Source: an uncultured Lachnospiraceae bacterium (lineage in GTDB: Bacteria; Bacillota; Clostridia; Lachnospirales; Lachnospiraceae). From it: DNA of 28,289 nucleotides. The stretch covers positions 1 to 28,289 of the forward strand of contig CANRJU010000004.1 in the NCBI GenBank assembly GCA_947631075.1, read 5' to 3'. The stretch's first letter is position 1, and each line of letters begins with the position of its first letter. The notes under the pieces are model-generated. The model was not told the origin of the DNA, made no database searches, and saw only the letters and a list, made by a program, of their open reading frames with translations. A program made the position numbers and the translations under genes. Below, one piece after another: positions 15,209-23,889 of this stretch.

Positions 15209-15925
15209 ATGACGTTCATTATCACAATGGCAGGACTTGGCTCGCGATTTAGAAAAGCCGGGTATAACTGTCCGAAATATATGATCGAGGCAAAAGGCAA
15301 AACACTTTTTGACTGGTCGATGGACAGCCTTGTTGGGTATAACAGAAATGTTTCAAAATATATTTTTGTAGTTCGTAAGGAAGATGACAGTGAGAGTTTT
15401 ATTGGCGAGCATATGGCAAATTACGGTATTTCAAATATTGAAATAGTAGGCATAGACTATCTGACCGACGGACAGGCAACCACTTGCATGCTCGCAATCT
15501 CGCACTGTGACCCCAATGAGGAAATCATGGTTTACAACATAGATACATATGTTGAGCCGAATGAGATGAAGTATGATGACATCGCTGGTGACGGTCACAT
15601 CCCATGCTTTTGCGCTGAGGGGGATCACTGGAGTTTTGTAAAGATTGATGAGAATGGAAATGTGATCGAAGTTAGAGAAAAACAGCGCATTTCCGATAAT
15701 TGTACCCTTGGAGCGTATTACTTCAAATCAGCAAAGTTGTATAAAAAGCTGTATGAGGAATATTATACGGATGGAAGTAAAATGGAAAAGAACGAAAAAT
15801 ATATTGCGCCACTGTATAATTATATGATTGAAAAAGGCATGAAAGTGACGATCAGCATTGTGGATCCCAAAAAGGTTCATGTGCTGGGAACGCCGGAGGA
15901 GTTGAAAACTTTTTTAGATATGTAA
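15209..15925 (+). CDS. Nucleotidyltransferase, BcbE-like capsule enzyme
   Basis: This 238-residue GT-A fold protein has the nucleotidyltransferase loop MAGLGSRF (residues 7-14) with the conserved CPKYM (Pro22, Lys23), DGQATT for nucleotide contact and NIDTY (Asp112) for metal. The shape fits the BcbE-like group of putative capsule nucleotidyltransferases, which form NDP-sugars or other NDP-activated groups from a phosphate precursor. ATG 15209 is taken because GGAGGG (15195-15200) lies 8 bases upstream. Together with the HAD phosphatase and the fused kinase it forms a complete phosphorylate/trim/activate set. It does not look like the GDP-heptose guanylyltransferase HddC, whose loop would read closer to CGGLGTRL. 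Confidence 0.72.
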   Translation: MTFIITMAGLGSRFRKAGYNCPKYMIEAKGKTLFDWSMDSLVGYNRNVSKYIFVVRKEDDSESFIGEHMANYGISNIEIVGIDYLTDGQATTCMLAISHCDPNEEIMVYNIDTYVEPNEMKYDDIAGDGHIPCFCAEGDHWSFVKIDENGNVIEVREKQRISDNCTLGAYYFKSAKLYKKLYEEYYTDGSKMEKNEKYIAPLYNYMIEKGMKVTISIVDPKKVHVLGTPEELKTFLDM

Positions 15926-16065
15926 TGAATTAAAATGAATGAGATGTGGTGATATCGTAATACCAATCAATAGTAAAACTGATATGCTTATGAAATGATA
16001 GCAAAAATAGATAATTTAAAAAAGAAGTAAGTATAATTTTAGTCGTGAAGGTAATGGTATAAAAA

Positions 16066-17079
16066 ATGAAACTAAGTATCATAATTCCAGCTTATAATTC
16101 CGAAAATTCTATTGAGAAAAGTGTACTGTCGGTTGTTAATCAAGACATTGATGATTTGCAAATAATTATAGTTGACGATTATTCAAAAGACAAAACGTAC
16201 ACTGTAAGTAAGAAACTTCAAAGCAATTTTCCATTTATCGAAGTATATCAGACAATTGGAAAAGGTGTTTCAGATGCTCGAAATACCGGGATTAAATATG
16301 CGAGTGGCAATGTTATTGGTTTCTGTGATGCTGATGACTATTTTGAAGAATGTGCACTTCAAAATGTAATGGTAGAATTTGGGAAAGACCCTCAATTGGA
16401 TTTGTTATGCTATGGTTACAATTGTAGAGATAAAGATGGTATATTACTGTGTCGAAAAAAGATAAAAACAAGATGTATGTCTTCAGAGCAAATGTTAGAA
16501 AGAGTTTTAACAGATTCAAGAATAATGGGAAGTGTGTGGAATAAGTTTTACAAACGCGATATTATCTCAAATATACTTTTTAACAGCAAATTATCATATT
16601 CTGAAGATACAGCTTTTAATGCAGAAGTGCTAATAAGGAATAGAAAATTAAAGTGTTTGGTGAAAGACACGTGTATATATAATTACGTGGGCAATACATC
16701 AAGTGCTACTAATGATTATGCTCTCTTGTTTAATGATTCCAATGTCTTGAAATATAATGATAGCATGTACTATATTCGCAAAATGACTATAAATCGATCC
16801 CAGAAAAAATATGTGGATTGTACTATATTTAGGTTATCCGTTGGAGCGTATTATAATATTTCGTTAGAGAATAAGCAAAAGGATATTCTCCGCGCTGAAG
16901 TGCGTAGGTGCATCTTCGCATATGTAATTTCGATTTTTAAATTTGAGCCCGTTCAAAATTTTAAAATTTTTTTAAAAGGACTTATTATCATCTTAGACGG
17001 TGATAAAGGTAATTTGTATAATTTTGTTGACAAGGTTTTGAAAGCCAAAAGAAATGTCGGTAGTGATATTGTGAAATAA
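16066..17079 (+). CDS. Glycosyltransferase family 2
   Basis: The 337-residue GT2 enzyme starts MKLSIIIPAYNSENSIEKS, has IIVDDYSKD and GVSDARNTGIKYASG, and the metal-binding FCDADDYFE (Asp88, Asp90, Asp91). YSEDTAFNAE carries the putative catalytic base. It is separated from the preceding gene by 140 bp of AT-rich sequence with only a poor ribosome binding site. It is among the most AT-rich genes in the window. The stop lies just before the scar at 17080-17557, so its original downstream partner has been lost. Confidence 0.87.
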   Translation: MKLSIIIPAYNSENSIEKSVLSVVNQDIDDLQIIIVDDYSKDKTYTVSKKLQSNFPFIEVYQTIGKGVSDARNTGIKYASGNVIGFCDADDYFEECALQNVMVEFGKDPQLDLLCYGYNCRDKDGILLCRKKIKTRCMSSEQMLERVLTDSRIMGSVWNKFYKRDIISNILFNSKLSYSEDTAFNAEVLIRNRKLKCLVKDTCIYNYVGNTSSATNDYALLFNDSNVLKYNDSMYYIRKMTINRSQKKYVDCTIFRLSVGAYYNISLENKQKDILRAEVRRCIFAYVISIFKFEPVQNFKIFLKGLIIILDGDKGNLYNFVDKVLKAKRNVGSDIVK

Positions 17080-17115
17080 AATATATAACTGTTACCTTAA
17101 AATGGAGGCCATGAA

Positions 17116-17177
17116 ATGCAAAAGGTTGTCATTATAACTTTATGATGATGCAAATTTTGGAAATAAGCTTCAGAATT
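17116..17177 (+). pseudogene. Remnant of a polysaccharide pyruvyl transferase gene (first ~22 codons, frameshifted)
   Basis: Behind GGAGG (17104-17108) the frame from ATG 17116 reads MQKVVIITL and stops. Shifting one frame, bases from 17140 read YDDANFGNKLQNF. Joined, these match the usual N-terminus of polysaccharide pyruvyl transferase-family proteins (compare MKVGILTFHNAHNYGAALQSY at 19796). About one base has been lost near 17139, and the rest of the gene is gone where the IS110-like sequence begins. It is therefore a dead 5' stub. Confidence 0.65.
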
Positions 17178-17345
17178 TCACCCATCGGGACGGAGGGTGG
17201 TTACGGTGTTCTTTTTCTTGGAAACATCAATACCTACTGCGTTCATGTTCATAAAATGTCACTCCCTATTCATGAATTGTAATTGGTCAGTGCCAGATTT
17301 ACTCATTGCCCATTCCATCTACTGTGATGTGACGCGAACGCATCC
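17178..17345 (-). mobile_element. IS110-family insertion sequence remnant (transposase start and 5' flank)
   Basis: On the minus strand an ORF of 24 codons plus stop (17252 down to 17178) reads MNMNAVGIDVSKKKNTVTTL then RPDG and stop. The GIDVSK box is the first catalytic Asp region of the DEDD transposases of IS110. A gggag ribosome binding site lies upstream of it on that strand. The rest of the transposase is missing, cut exactly where the pyruvyl transferase stub ends. The bases to the right (17253 to about 17345) are probably the element's noncoding left end, the region that in IS110 elements encodes the bridge RNA. The right limit is uncertain. Confidence 0.6.
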
Positions 17346-17557
17346 GAAAGGGTGGCCCAGTTTGCATTAAAACGAACACTGCAAATGAGGAGCTGGTTAG
17401 CAGACTGTTTTACGGGGACAAAGCCCAAGGGGGGCGTATTGTACATTCCTTGTGGACGTCTATACAATTCATCTATCGCAAAGGGAAAAAACCTGTCGGT
17501 GTTCTCTTGTGTGAGGGTTACTTACGAACTGTGGTAAATTCTATTGTATGCAGATAA
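17333..17557 (+). pseudogene. Unidentified open frame without start, 3' of the IS110 relic
   Basis: The frame is open for 74 codons after the stop at 17330-17332 and contains no ATG (GTG and TTG codons lack a ribosome binding site). It reads ...TANEELVSRLFYGDKAQGG..., then ...SLWTSIQFIYRKGKK... and ends at 17557, overlapping the 5' edge of the next gene region. It has protein-like composition but I do not recognise it. It is likely a fragment of a transposon or of a lost gene. A competing frame at 17352-17537 is less protein-like. Confidence 0.3.
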
Positions 17558-17577
17558 AGAAAGTGGAAAATAAAAGG

Positions 17578-18567
17578 ATGGAAAAACAAGCAGTAATTAG
17601 TGTAATTATTCCGGTGTATAATATTGAAAATTACTTACATAAATGTATACAAAGCATTCTCGCACAGACATATCCATATCTGGAAATCCTGCTGGTTGAC
17701 GACGGCTCTGTCGACACAAGCGGAGCAATCTGTGATCAGTACGCAAAAAAAGATAAGCGCATCCGTGTGCTGCACAAAGAAAATGGTGGTCTGTCTGATG
17801 CGAGAAATGTGGGGATTGATGCTGCCGCAGGAGATTATATTCTTTTTGTAGATGGGGATGATTTCATTAGCAGTCGAATGGCAGAAATGCTGCTGACAAG
17901 TATGAAGAAAAACAATGCAGATATGGCTATGTGCGGGATTAGAAAGGTAAATAAAGATGGCATAAGCATACCAGAGGAGACGTGGAAGTTAAAAGAAGAA
18001 CGCCTTTCTGCAGACCAGTACTGGCAGCGGATGTACAATATTGAGGCCGTGCCGTATGTGGTCGCATGGAACAAATTATATAAAAAAGAATTATTTGAAC
18101 AGGTAAGGTACCCAAAAGGGAAAATTCATGAGGATGAGTTTGTGATTCATGAGATTGTATCGCAGTGCGGCAGGATTTCTGTGACAGAGAAGGAATTATA
18201 TAATTATGTGCAGCGACGAGACAGCATTATGGGACAAGGGTATAACAGAAGACGTCTTCAGGTATTGGAAGCATTTGCCGGAAGAACGGACTATTTTTTG
18301 AAACATGGGGAAACGGATTTGGCATGGCGGACGACAAAGATGATGCGAGGGTGTTTGGCTGAAGCATATAAAAAGCTGGATATGGCAGTTGTTGAGAATC
18401 AACAAGCGTTTCAAAAAGGAAAGAGACTGTACCGGCAGTATATTAAAAAATGTGAAAAAAATGAAAAGAGGCTGTTGTCAGTCATAAAAGCAGATGTGTT
18501 TATTATTTCGCCGAAATGCTATCTTGCATTGTCGGATTATTGTCAAATGATAGGAAGAAGAGAATGA
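17578..18567 (+). CDS. Glycosyltransferase family 2
   Basis: The 329-residue GT2 begins EKQAVISVIIPVYNIENYL, followed by LLVDDGSVDTS, GGLSDARNVGIDAAAGDY and the metal site VDGDDF (Asp92, Asp94, Asp95). HEDEFVIHE has the acidic pair expected near the acceptor site. The N-terminal start is uncertain: ATG 17578 gives the usual family N-terminus, while ATG 17548 would add ten residues and overlap the open frame at 17333-17557; neither has a strong ribosome binding site. It is the first intact gene after the scar. The stop overlaps the next start as ATGA, so the two are coupled. Confidence 0.85.
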   Translation: MEKQAVISVIIPVYNIENYLHKCIQSILAQTYPYLEILLVDDGSVDTSGAICDQYAKKDKRIRVLHKENGGLSDARNVGIDAAAGDYILFVDGDDFISSRMAEMLLTSMKKNNADMAMCGIRKVNKDGISIPEETWKLKEERLSADQYWQRMYNIEAVPYVVAWNKLYKKELFEQVRYPKGKIHEDEFVIHEIVSQCGRISVTEKELYNYVQRRDSIMGQGYNRRRLQVLEAFAGRTDYFLKHGETDLAWRTTKMMRGCLAEAYKKLDMAVVENQQAFQKGKRLYRQYIKKCEKNEKRLLSVIKADVFIISPKCYLALSDYCQMIGRRE

Positions 18568-19781
18568 ATATGAAAGTATGTATGATCACACCGAAACAAT
18601 TCCCAGTTCCGGCTGTCATGGGCGGTGCGGTAGAAGGATTAGTGGAATTGTTTATGCAGATGAATGAAAAATATGGAGAAGTGGATCTGACAGTGGTATC
18701 CTGTTGGAATGAGGCGGCGCAACGAAAATCTGAAAATTATAAGAAAACCCATATGATTTATATAAAGCACAACTCGCTGGCAGACAGATTTTATGAAAAC
18801 AGGGTGCTAAGAAAGATTAACAGTTTTTGCCTAAATCATATAGGAATACAGGCATTGACGGACAGCTATGTAAAGAAAATTTATAAAAAAATCAAAGACT
18901 GGAATTATGACCTGATCATTATAGAAGGAGGAGACTGGGGAAGTTACGGTTATCTAATCCGGAAAATGGATAAAGAAAAATTGTGTTTGCATGTCCACGG
19001 TGTTTCAATTGGAACAGCGCTTACCAATCGGTGTTTTTCGCATTTTATCTGTATTAGTGATTATGTTGGTCGGAATCTGGTTATGAATGGACATATCAAT
19101 ACGGATAAAGTGGATATTGTAAAAAACGGGATTCCGCTCGAATTATTTCAGCAAGAATTAACGGAGGAGGAGCGGATAACAGAGCAGAGGAAATGGGGCA
19201 TTCAGGAACAGGAAACGGTCTATGTATATTGGGGGAGGTTGATACCGGAAAAAGGGGTAAAAGAACTTTTGGAAGCATTTCGGATCGTATTAGAGAAGCT
19301 GTCTGCAAAACTATTGATTGTGGGAAATGCACAGTTTGGTTATGGGGTCAAAACAGAGTATGACAGGAAATTGGAACAGTGCTGTGAGCAGATGAAGGGA
19401 AAAGTGGTTTTTACAGGTTTTGTTCCGAGGGAAAAATTATGGAAAGTACTGAAAATATCGGATATAGCAATTCTGCCGTCTGTGTGGAATGAGCCTGCAG
19501 GGCTGGCTATGATAGAAGCACTGGCAGCGGGACTTCCTCTTATTACAACGGATGTGGGAGGAATCCCCGAATATGTCAGTGAAGAGTCGGCAGTGATATT
19601 GAACTGGTCAAAGGATTTTGCTTCAGACCTGGCTACGGCAATGGTACGGCTTGCGGAAGATGAGGAGTTTAGGAAACGGTTAATAGAACATGCTTTTCAG
19701 AACGCAGAAAAATATAGTGCGGAAAATTATTATCATAATTTTGCTGCGTTTATGAAAAAACAAATAAGCGAAGATATATAA
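18564..19781 (+). CDS. Glycosyltransferase family 4
   Basis: This 405-residue GT-B enzyme has N-terminal ITPKQFPVPAVMGGAVEGLV, the middle VYWGRLIPEKGVKELLEAF that begins the donor domain, and the E-x7-E pair Glu310 (WNEPAGLAM) and Glu318 (IEALAAGLPLI). The start is ATG 18564, with AGGAAG 6 bases upstream, and its ATGA overlap with the preceding gene indicates translational coupling. Donor and linkage cannot be told from the sequence. Confidence 0.87.
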   Translation: MNMKVCMITPKQFPVPAVMGGAVEGLVELFMQMNEKYGEVDLTVVSCWNEAAQRKSENYKKTHMIYIKHNSLADRFYENRVLRKINSFCLNHIGIQALTDSYVKKIYKKIKDWNYDLIIIEGGDWGSYGYLIRKMDKEKLCLHVHGVSIGTALTNRCFSHFICISDYVGRNLVMNGHINTDKVDIVKNGIPLELFQQELTEEERITEQRKWGIQEQETVYVYWGRLIPEKGVKELLEAFRIVLEKLSAKLLIVGNAQFGYGVKTEYDRKLEQCCEQMKGKVVFTGFVPREKLWKVLKISDIAILPSVWNEPAGLAMIEALAAGLPLITTDVGGIPEYVSEESAVILNWSKDFASDLATAMVRLAEDEEFRKRLIEHAFQNAEKYSAENYYHNFAAFMKKQISEDI

Positions 19782-19795
19782 AAGGAGATGCAGGG

Positions 19796-20902
19796 ATGAA
19801 AGTAGGAATTCTTACTTTTCACAATGCACATAACTATGGCGCGGCTTTGCAGTCATATGCATTAAAGCAGATATTAAGCAGATTAGGGCATACGGCTGAG
19901 ATTATTAATTATAGAAATCCCGTGATTAAAAAAAAATATCAGAAACAGTTAAATGCGGGAATACAGTTCAAAACATTTCTGCATCCAAGATTATGGCTGC
20001 AGAAAATGAACTTTATAATAAACAAAAAAACCATGCGGCAGGCGTGGGAGCAGCAGTATGAGAGATTTGAAGAATTTATCGGGCTTTATTTAACGGATAT
20101 GCCGCAGATTGAATTTGAGGAACTGGAACATTTGAATTATGATGTTTTGATTGCCGGCAGCGATCAGATATGGACAGGTTCGATAACTGGCGGTCTGGAT
20201 AAAGCTTATTTGTTGGATTTCCCTTTTCAGGGACGGAAAGTATCTTATGCGGCAAGCATATTTGGCGGCAGTGTTCCGGTGGAAGACATGGATATTATGC
20301 GCCGCTGTCTGAAAGAGTTTGACTTTATTTCTGTGCGGGAAAAGACGCTGGCAGATTCTCTCAGCCAGATCTGTGGGAAAAAGGTAGTAACTACATTGGA
20401 TCCGACTTTGCTTTTGGAAAGCAGCGATTATCAGTTCTTGCTGAAAAAAGATTCAAGAACGGAAGAAAACTATATTTTTGCCTATTATGTGTCAGAAGAT
20501 GATGTTTTGAGGGCCTGTGCCCTGGAAATGGCAGAGAGACTGCATATCCGGCTGTTTGAACTACACTATTATATGAAAAAAGATTATGATAAGCACAGTC
20601 AGTTTGCGAATTTTGGCCCGTCTGAATTTATATCTTTTCTGGCAGGAGCCGAATTTGTTCTGACGAATTCTTTTCACGGGACGGTATTTTCCATACTGTT
20701 CAAAAGAAGATTTTATTCTGTTTATCGGGAAAATGCGAGAATTGAAAATTTATTGAACAGACTGAAACTTACAAATTGCCATATTTACAGCATACAGGAA
20801 CTCGATGATAATCTACAGATCGATTACCAGAGAGTAATGGACGAGTTACAGATATATAGAAAAGCATCTATTGATTTTTTGAATTTGGCGTTAGGAGAAT
20901 GA
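19796..20902 (+). CDS. Polysaccharide pyruvyl transferase family protein
   Basis: The 368-residue protein starts MKVGILTFHNAHNYGAALQS and shows the family boxes AGSDQIWT (about 120-127), KVSYAASIFGG, and NSFHGTVFSILF (Ser292, His294). Family members put a pyruvate ketal or another small group on cell-surface sugars, using phosphoenolpyruvate in the tested cases. AAGGAG lies upstream of the ATG. The last gene of the operon encodes an FrhB-like iron-sulfur protein, and these two families commonly occur together in capsule loci, so they may act on the same substrate. The actual reaction is not proven here. Confidence 0.85.
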   Translation: MKVGILTFHNAHNYGAALQSYALKQILSRLGHTAEIINYRNPVIKKKYQKQLNAGIQFKTFLHPRLWLQKMNFIINKKTMRQAWEQQYERFEEFIGLYLTDMPQIEFEELEHLNYDVLIAGSDQIWTGSITGGLDKAYLLDFPFQGRKVSYAASIFGGSVPVEDMDIMRRCLKEFDFISVREKTLADSLSQICGKKVVTTLDPTLLLESSDYQFLLKKDSRTEENYIFAYYVSEDDVLRACALEMAERLHIRLFELHYYMKKDYDKHSQFANFGPSEFISFLAGAEFVLTNSFHGTVFSILFKRRFYSVYRENARIENLLNRLKLTNCHIYSIQELDDNLQIDYQRVMDELQIYRKASIDFLNLALGE

Positions 20903-20906
20903 CATA

Positions 20907-22457
20907 ATGGGACAAGTTCAGATAAAAAGAATGTCGGAAAGTAAACAGTTGATTATTAATTTGGTAGCAAGTATAGTTGCAACAGTCGTTAATTATGGAA
21001 TTAGTCTGCTGTTTACTCCATATCTGGTCCGAACGGCGGGAGGCGAGGCATATGGTTTTGTGAGTCTTGCAAATAATATGGTTAATTACGCTTCGATTGT
21101 TACGATTGCGTTAAGTTCTGTGGCGGGTAGGTTTATTGCGATTGAAGTACACAAAGGAAATCAGGAAAAAGCAAATACTTATTTTAATTCGGTATTCTGG
21201 GCGAATACGGTTCTGGCTGCGGTGTTTTTGGGAGCCTCGTTGTTAGTTGTGCCCAACTTGCATAAAATCATCGAGATTCCAAAAGCGCTTGTGAATGATG
21301 TAAAACTGCTGTTTTTATTTATATTTATCAATTTTATAATAACAGTCGTGTCCAATGTTTTTAATGTGGCCACGTTTATTACTAATAAGCTATATTTGAC
21401 AAGTCTTGGAAATTGTATCAGCAGCTTAATCAGGGTGGGGCTTTTATTTCTTTTCTATGGGGTGTTTCCGGCACGTGTTATGTATATTGGAGTGGCGGCG
21501 TGTGCATGTACGATATTTTTGGCAGTATATAATAGGATATTGACATCAAAATTGACCGAGGGACTTTTTATTGATATACAGAAATTTTCCTTCAGTTATG
21601 TGAAGGAATTACTGTCGGCAGGAATATGGAGTTCTGTGACAAAGCTGTCGCAGATTCTGTCGGACGGACTGGATCTGTTGATCAGCAATATATGGATCGG
21701 ATCTTATGAGATGGGACAGTTATCTATTTCCTATACGATTCCCACGATGCTTGGCATAGTCGTTTCCACAATTGTTTCGTTGTTTAGTCCCCAGCAGACA
21801 TTTTATTATGCAAAGGGTGAAATTGTCCATGTAGTAGAAGAAATCAAGCAGAATATGAAATTAACAGGTTTTTTTATAAGTATTATTTTCTGTGGAATTG
21901 TTGTTTATGGATATGAGTTTTTTAGTTTGTGGGTTCCGCAGGAGAACATAAAATTAATTTATCAGTTAGCGTTGGTATCTATTTTATCAGTGTTTGTGTC
22001 AGGAGTGACATCTTCATTAAGCAATGTGTTTCTTTTGACAAATCATTTGAAAGTTAATTCCATAGTCTGGCTGATGGTCAGTATGATAGATGCGGTATTG
22101 GTACTTGTATTGGTCAACAGTACACGTCTGGGTATTTATGCCGTAGCAGGAGTCAGCAAGATAGTAGGATTGATTGTAAATGTGACGTATCTGCCTTTAT
22201 ATGCGTCAAGATGCCTGCAGGTTTCAGGAAAGACATTTTACCCGATTATAATACGGTATATGTGTAATACTGTGTTGATTATGGCTGTTTTTATGGGAAT
22301 GAAACAGATTCTGCCTGCGATTTCAGGGTGGACTGGACTGATAATCAATGGTTTGCTTATGGGAGCGGCAGGAGGTATTATCAATTTTTTTGTTTTTTTG
22401 AATCACAGAGAAAGAAAGTTTTTGGTATTGCTGGTAAAGAAGAAAATTAATCATTAA
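20907..22457 (+). CDS. Wzx-type flippase (MOP exporter superfamily)
   Basis: The 516 residues hold about 12-14 membrane segments, such as LIINLVASIVATVVNYGISLLF at the start, ANTVLAAVFLGASLLVV, LLFLFIFINFIITVVSNVF, VGLLFLFYGVF and IIIRYMCNTVLIMAVFMG. The PYLVRTAGGEAYGFVSLANN loop after the first segment is typical of polysaccharide flippases. It should move undecaprenyl-diphosphate-linked repeat units to the outer leaflet for the Wzy-like polymerase at 8833. The gap to the preceding gene is 4 bp. Confidence 0.88.
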   Translation: MGQVQIKRMSESKQLIINLVASIVATVVNYGISLLFTPYLVRTAGGEAYGFVSLANNMVNYASIVTIALSSVAGRFIAIEVHKGNQEKANTYFNSVFWANTVLAAVFLGASLLVVPNLHKIIEIPKALVNDVKLLFLFIFINFIITVVSNVFNVATFITNKLYLTSLGNCISSLIRVGLLFLFYGVFPARVMYIGVAACACTIFLAVYNRILTSKLTEGLFIDIQKFSFSYVKELLSAGIWSSVTKLSQILSDGLDLLISNIWIGSYEMGQLSISYTIPTMLGIVVSTIVSLFSPQQTFYYAKGEIVHVVEEIKQNMKLTGFFISIIFCGIVVYGYEFFSLWVPQENIKLIYQLALVSILSVFVSGVTSSLSNVFLLTNHLKVNSIVWLMVSMIDAVLVLVLVNSTRLGIYAVAGVSKIVGLIVNVTYLPLYASRCLQVSGKTFYPIIIRYMCNTVLIMAVFMGMKQILPAISGWTGLIINGLLMGAAGGIINFFVFLNHRERKFLVLLVKKKINH

Positions 22458-22481
22458 TTATAAAGAACGAGGAGATTTTTT

Positions 22482-23879
22482 ATGAAGAATACAGCATTAC
22501 AGATCATGCAGTCATGGGCAGCGAAAGAAGGAAATGTCAATACAACAGAAGAATTGTTGGCGTGGATAGAAAAATTGAATCAGACAACGAATGTTGACAT
22601 TCATGAATGTTCGATTAATGAGAGTACTTTCTGGTTTTATGATGATTATAATGGAGAGATTTTAAACAGAAAGAGAAGTTTTTTTTCTGTTAAGGGAATA
22701 CGGATGTTTAAAAATAAAGAATTTTTGAAAGAACAGCCTATTATTGTACAGCCGGAAATCGGTTATCTTGGGATTATATGCAAAGAGATAGACGGTGTAT
22801 TAAATTTTTTGATGCAGGCAAAGATTGAGCCTGGAAATGTGAATTGTGTGCAGATTTCTCCAACAATTCAGGCGACGAAAAGTAATTTTATGAGGGCGCA
22901 TGGCGGAAAACTTCCCTTGTATTTTGAATATTTTGAAAATTCTAATCGGTATGATGTGTTTTATGATCAGATACAGTCCGAACAGTCTTCTCGTTTTTTG
23001 AAAAAGAGAAACCGGAATATGATGATGTGCGTAAATGAGGAGATTCCGGTATATCCTAATTTCAAATGGATGACTTTAGGGCAGATAAAAGAATTAATGA
23101 AAATAGACAATCTTGTAAATATGGATACGAGGACGGTGTTATCAGGAATTCCGCTTTCTATATATCCCTATACCGATACGGAGTTAGAACATATTAGGGC
23201 ATTGTTTCCGCAGCAAGAATTTTTTCGGTCTGTATTTCATGCCGAACCTACAGTAAACTTGCCTGAGATTTATCAGTTTATTAATAATTATAAAATGTTC
23301 CAGGATATTACGACAGTGGAAATCCCGCTGAACCAGCTTGTGGACTGGAAGATAGATGATTATGGAGTTGTATGTAAGAAGAATGCGGATTTTCTCGTGC
23401 GGTATTATGACATATCCATTGAAGGGCGGGAAGTCAAAAACTGGTCGCAGCCGTTATTTAAGGCGATAGGAAGCGCTGTATTTGGTTTGGTTGTGACGAT
23501 AGATAATGGGGTTATGAAATATTTGGTAAAGGCAAAGCCGGAAATAGGATGTTTTGATAAGATAGAACTGGCACCTGCGGTACAACTGGAAACTTCGCAT
23601 AATGAATATTACGACGATGAAGTGGAGCGGATCTTCAGGCAGCGTATGAATAATCATAAAGGAATTGTTTTGGATGTAGTGCTGTCTGAAGAGGGAGGCC
23701 GGTTTTATCATGAACAAAATCGGAATGTTATTTTAAGGATAGATAAAGAAGAGATAAATGATCTGCCGGAAGGATATTTCTGGGTCGATTTTGGAACGCT
23801 TAATTTTCTTGTTCAGACGAATAATTGTCTGAATATACAGCTTAGAAATTTGTTGTCATTATTACCATTGTCATGCTAG
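22482..23879 (+). CDS. NDP-hexose 2,3-dehydratase (TylX/OleV/SpnO-type)
   Basis: The 465-residue protein has two similar halves, as in this family. The first half contains IIVQPEIGYLGI (about 87-98), LMQAKIEPGN (110-119), QISPTIQATKSN and RAHGGKLP; the second half contains YLVKAKPEIGCFDK (from about 346) and LAPAVQLETSH. Such enzymes remove the 2-OH of NDP-4-keto-6-deoxyglucose to give a 3,4-diketo-2,6-dideoxy sugar, the committing step to 2,6-dideoxyhexoses. The next two genes encode an oxidoreductase and an SDR that fit the following 3-keto and 4-keto reductions. Best known from macrolide, anthracycline and related antibiotic clusters of actinomycetes, it is unusual in a capsule operon. The motifs make the family call firm. 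Confidence 0.88.
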   Translation: MKNTALQIMQSWAAKEGNVNTTEELLAWIEKLNQTTNVDIHECSINESTFWFYDDYNGEILNRKRSFFSVKGIRMFKNKEFLKEQPIIVQPEIGYLGIICKEIDGVLNFLMQAKIEPGNVNCVQISPTIQATKSNFMRAHGGKLPLYFEYFENSNRYDVFYDQIQSEQSSRFLKKRNRNMMMCVNEEIPVYPNFKWMTLGQIKELMKIDNLVNMDTRTVLSGIPLSIYPYTDTELEHIRALFPQQEFFRSVFHAEPTVNLPEIYQFINNYKMFQDITTVEIPLNQLVDWKIDDYGVVCKKNADFLVRYYDISIEGREVKNWSQPLFKAIGSAVFGLVVTIDNGVMKYLVKAKPEIGCFDKIELAPAVQLETSHNEYYDDEVERIFRQRMNNHKGIVLDVVLSEEGGRFYHEQNRNVILRIDKEEINDLPEGYFWVDFGTLNFLVQTNNCLNIQLRNLLSLLPLSC

Positions 23880-23889
23880 GAGAATCATT

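Noticed and set aside
15926..16065. Promoter or small gene in the 140-bp AT-rich gap before the GT2 gene
   Set aside because: A GATAAT-like box lacks a matching -35 and no coding signature was found.
17352..17537. A 61-codon frame starting with GTG in the scar
   Set aside because: Its composition is not protein-like, it has no ribosome binding site, and the alternative frame at 17333-17557 looks more like real protein.
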